A stretch of DNA of 13,189 nucleotides from positions 1-13,189 of the forward strand of contig JAGGDZ010000106.1 in the NCBI GenBank assembly GCA_024648655.1, read 5' to 3'. A program made the translations under genes and the position numbers. Position 1 is the stretch's first letter, and every line of letters begins with the position of its first letter. Under the pieces are notes generated by a model. That model had not been told where the DNA came from. It saw nothing but the letters and a program-made list of their open reading frames with translations, and did not search any database. The DNA is from Chloroflexota bacterium. Its GTDB lineage: Bacteria > Chloroflexota > Dehalococcoidia > Lucifugimonadales > JADFKI01. Shown here piece after piece: positions 12,944-13,189 of this stretch.

Positions 12944-12970
12944 GTGTACGGAGTGATGAGCCTGTTCTGA
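12944..12970 (+). pseudogene. T-family remnant T2 (deletion derivative)
   Basis: GGAGG (12931-12935) and the following CTGCCTTCGTG match the ribosome-binding site and start of T1, but the next bases, TACGGAGTGATGAGCCTGTTC, match the very end of T1. The result is an eight-codon frame (VYGVMSLF) with its own TGA. It has the structure expected from deletion between the two TTGCCTTCGTG repeats present in T1. Confidence 0.65.
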
Positions 12971-12979
12971 CAGACAGAC

Positions 12980-13189
12980 TTACTGACAGACTGCCTGGCT
13001 TCTCAGCGCCGCCACCACCGTCAGCGCCGTCAGCGCCGTCATCAGCGCCGCCGATGTCAGGCAATACACGCAGTACGAGCCGATGAGGAATGCCTGTGTC
13101 GCCGTGAGATACGCGGAAAAGGCGAACCCACCGCAGGCGACGCCCGCCAGTCCCCAGCGCAGCAACGCGGGCGGCTGCGGCAGTCCCAG
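12980..13189 (-). CDS. VKOR-family membrane thiol oxidoreductase (3' part)
   Basis: The frame is open to the right edge and the start lies outside the window. The last 69 residues contain two or three transmembrane helices, including GLAGVACGGFAFSAYLTATQ, and the active-site block AFLIGSYCVYCLTSAALMTA with its CxxC (C-V-Y-C) at the start of a helix. This matches bacterial vitamin K epoxide reductase homologues, which re-oxidise DsbA-like proteins using quinone to form disulfides outside the membrane. A thioredoxin domain fused downstream of VKOR is not present here: the protein ends shortly after the last helix (RSQAVCQ). A tandem 9-bp repeat (GTCAGCGCC, 13020-13037) encodes LTALTA. Confidence 0.8.
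   Translation of the reverse strand: MGLPQPPALLRWGLAGVACGGFAFSAYLTATQAFLIGSYCVYCLTSAALMTALTALTVVAALRSQAVCQ

Noticed and set aside
13011..13058. GTCAGCGCC tandem repeats as a CRISPR-like or regulatory array
   Set aside because: They are 9-bp slippage repeats inside the VKOR coding frame (Leu-Thr-Ala).

Overview
The window reads as a bacterial chromosome segment of fairly high GC. Its housekeeping and metabolic genes are pcrA/UvrD, an M42-type peptidase, two MFS exporters, a luciferase-like monooxygenase and a VKOR homologue. The gene mix and protein style suggest a Chloroflexota lineage (Dehalococcoidia/SAR202-like). That is an inference from gene content and not something the sequence proves.

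Layout. Bases 1-441 hold the 3' end of an unrecognised gene and a small gene with a faint STAS-like look. Bases 442-8605 are ordinary coding DNA: an M42 peptidase (-) divergent from pcrA (+), an MFS exporter (+) convergent with a 14-TM DHA2-type MFS exporter (-), then a flavin-dependent LLM monooxygenase (+) with a 46-aa membrane protein just behind it. The DHA2/LLM divergent region carries a clear sigma70-type promoter for the LLM gene. A two-zinc-ribbon protein (8633-9022, -) has a near-consensus promoter overlapped by a perfect inverted repeat.

Bases ~9134-12970 are a more AT-rich accessory island with no integrase, transposase or tRNA visible. It is built from duplicated cassettes of very small genes. 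A ~300-bp segment occurs twice (9251-9553 and 11781-12086, about 95% identical by hand alignment), plus a 56-bp fragment (10616-10671). The segment encodes a small protein 'A' whose stop overlaps the start of gene 'B'. B products share only their first residues (MCKSC, MCKSC, MCDFC) and then differ completely. Downstream of both full copies come a tiny single-TM protein 'C', a long perfect or near-perfect hairpin, and a two-TM protein 'M' of one paralogous family. A small membrane gene 'T' (11010-11171) has a 27-nt derivative at 12944-12970 that looks like an in-frame deletion between 11-bp repeats. Frameshifted and start-less reading frames between the cassettes point to active duplication and decay.

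The window closes with the 3' part of a VKOR-family membrane oxidoreductase (-). The cassette island is the candidate undescribed system. Its function cannot be named from the sequence, but its architecture (constant leader and start codon, variable body, repeated gene order) is unusual.
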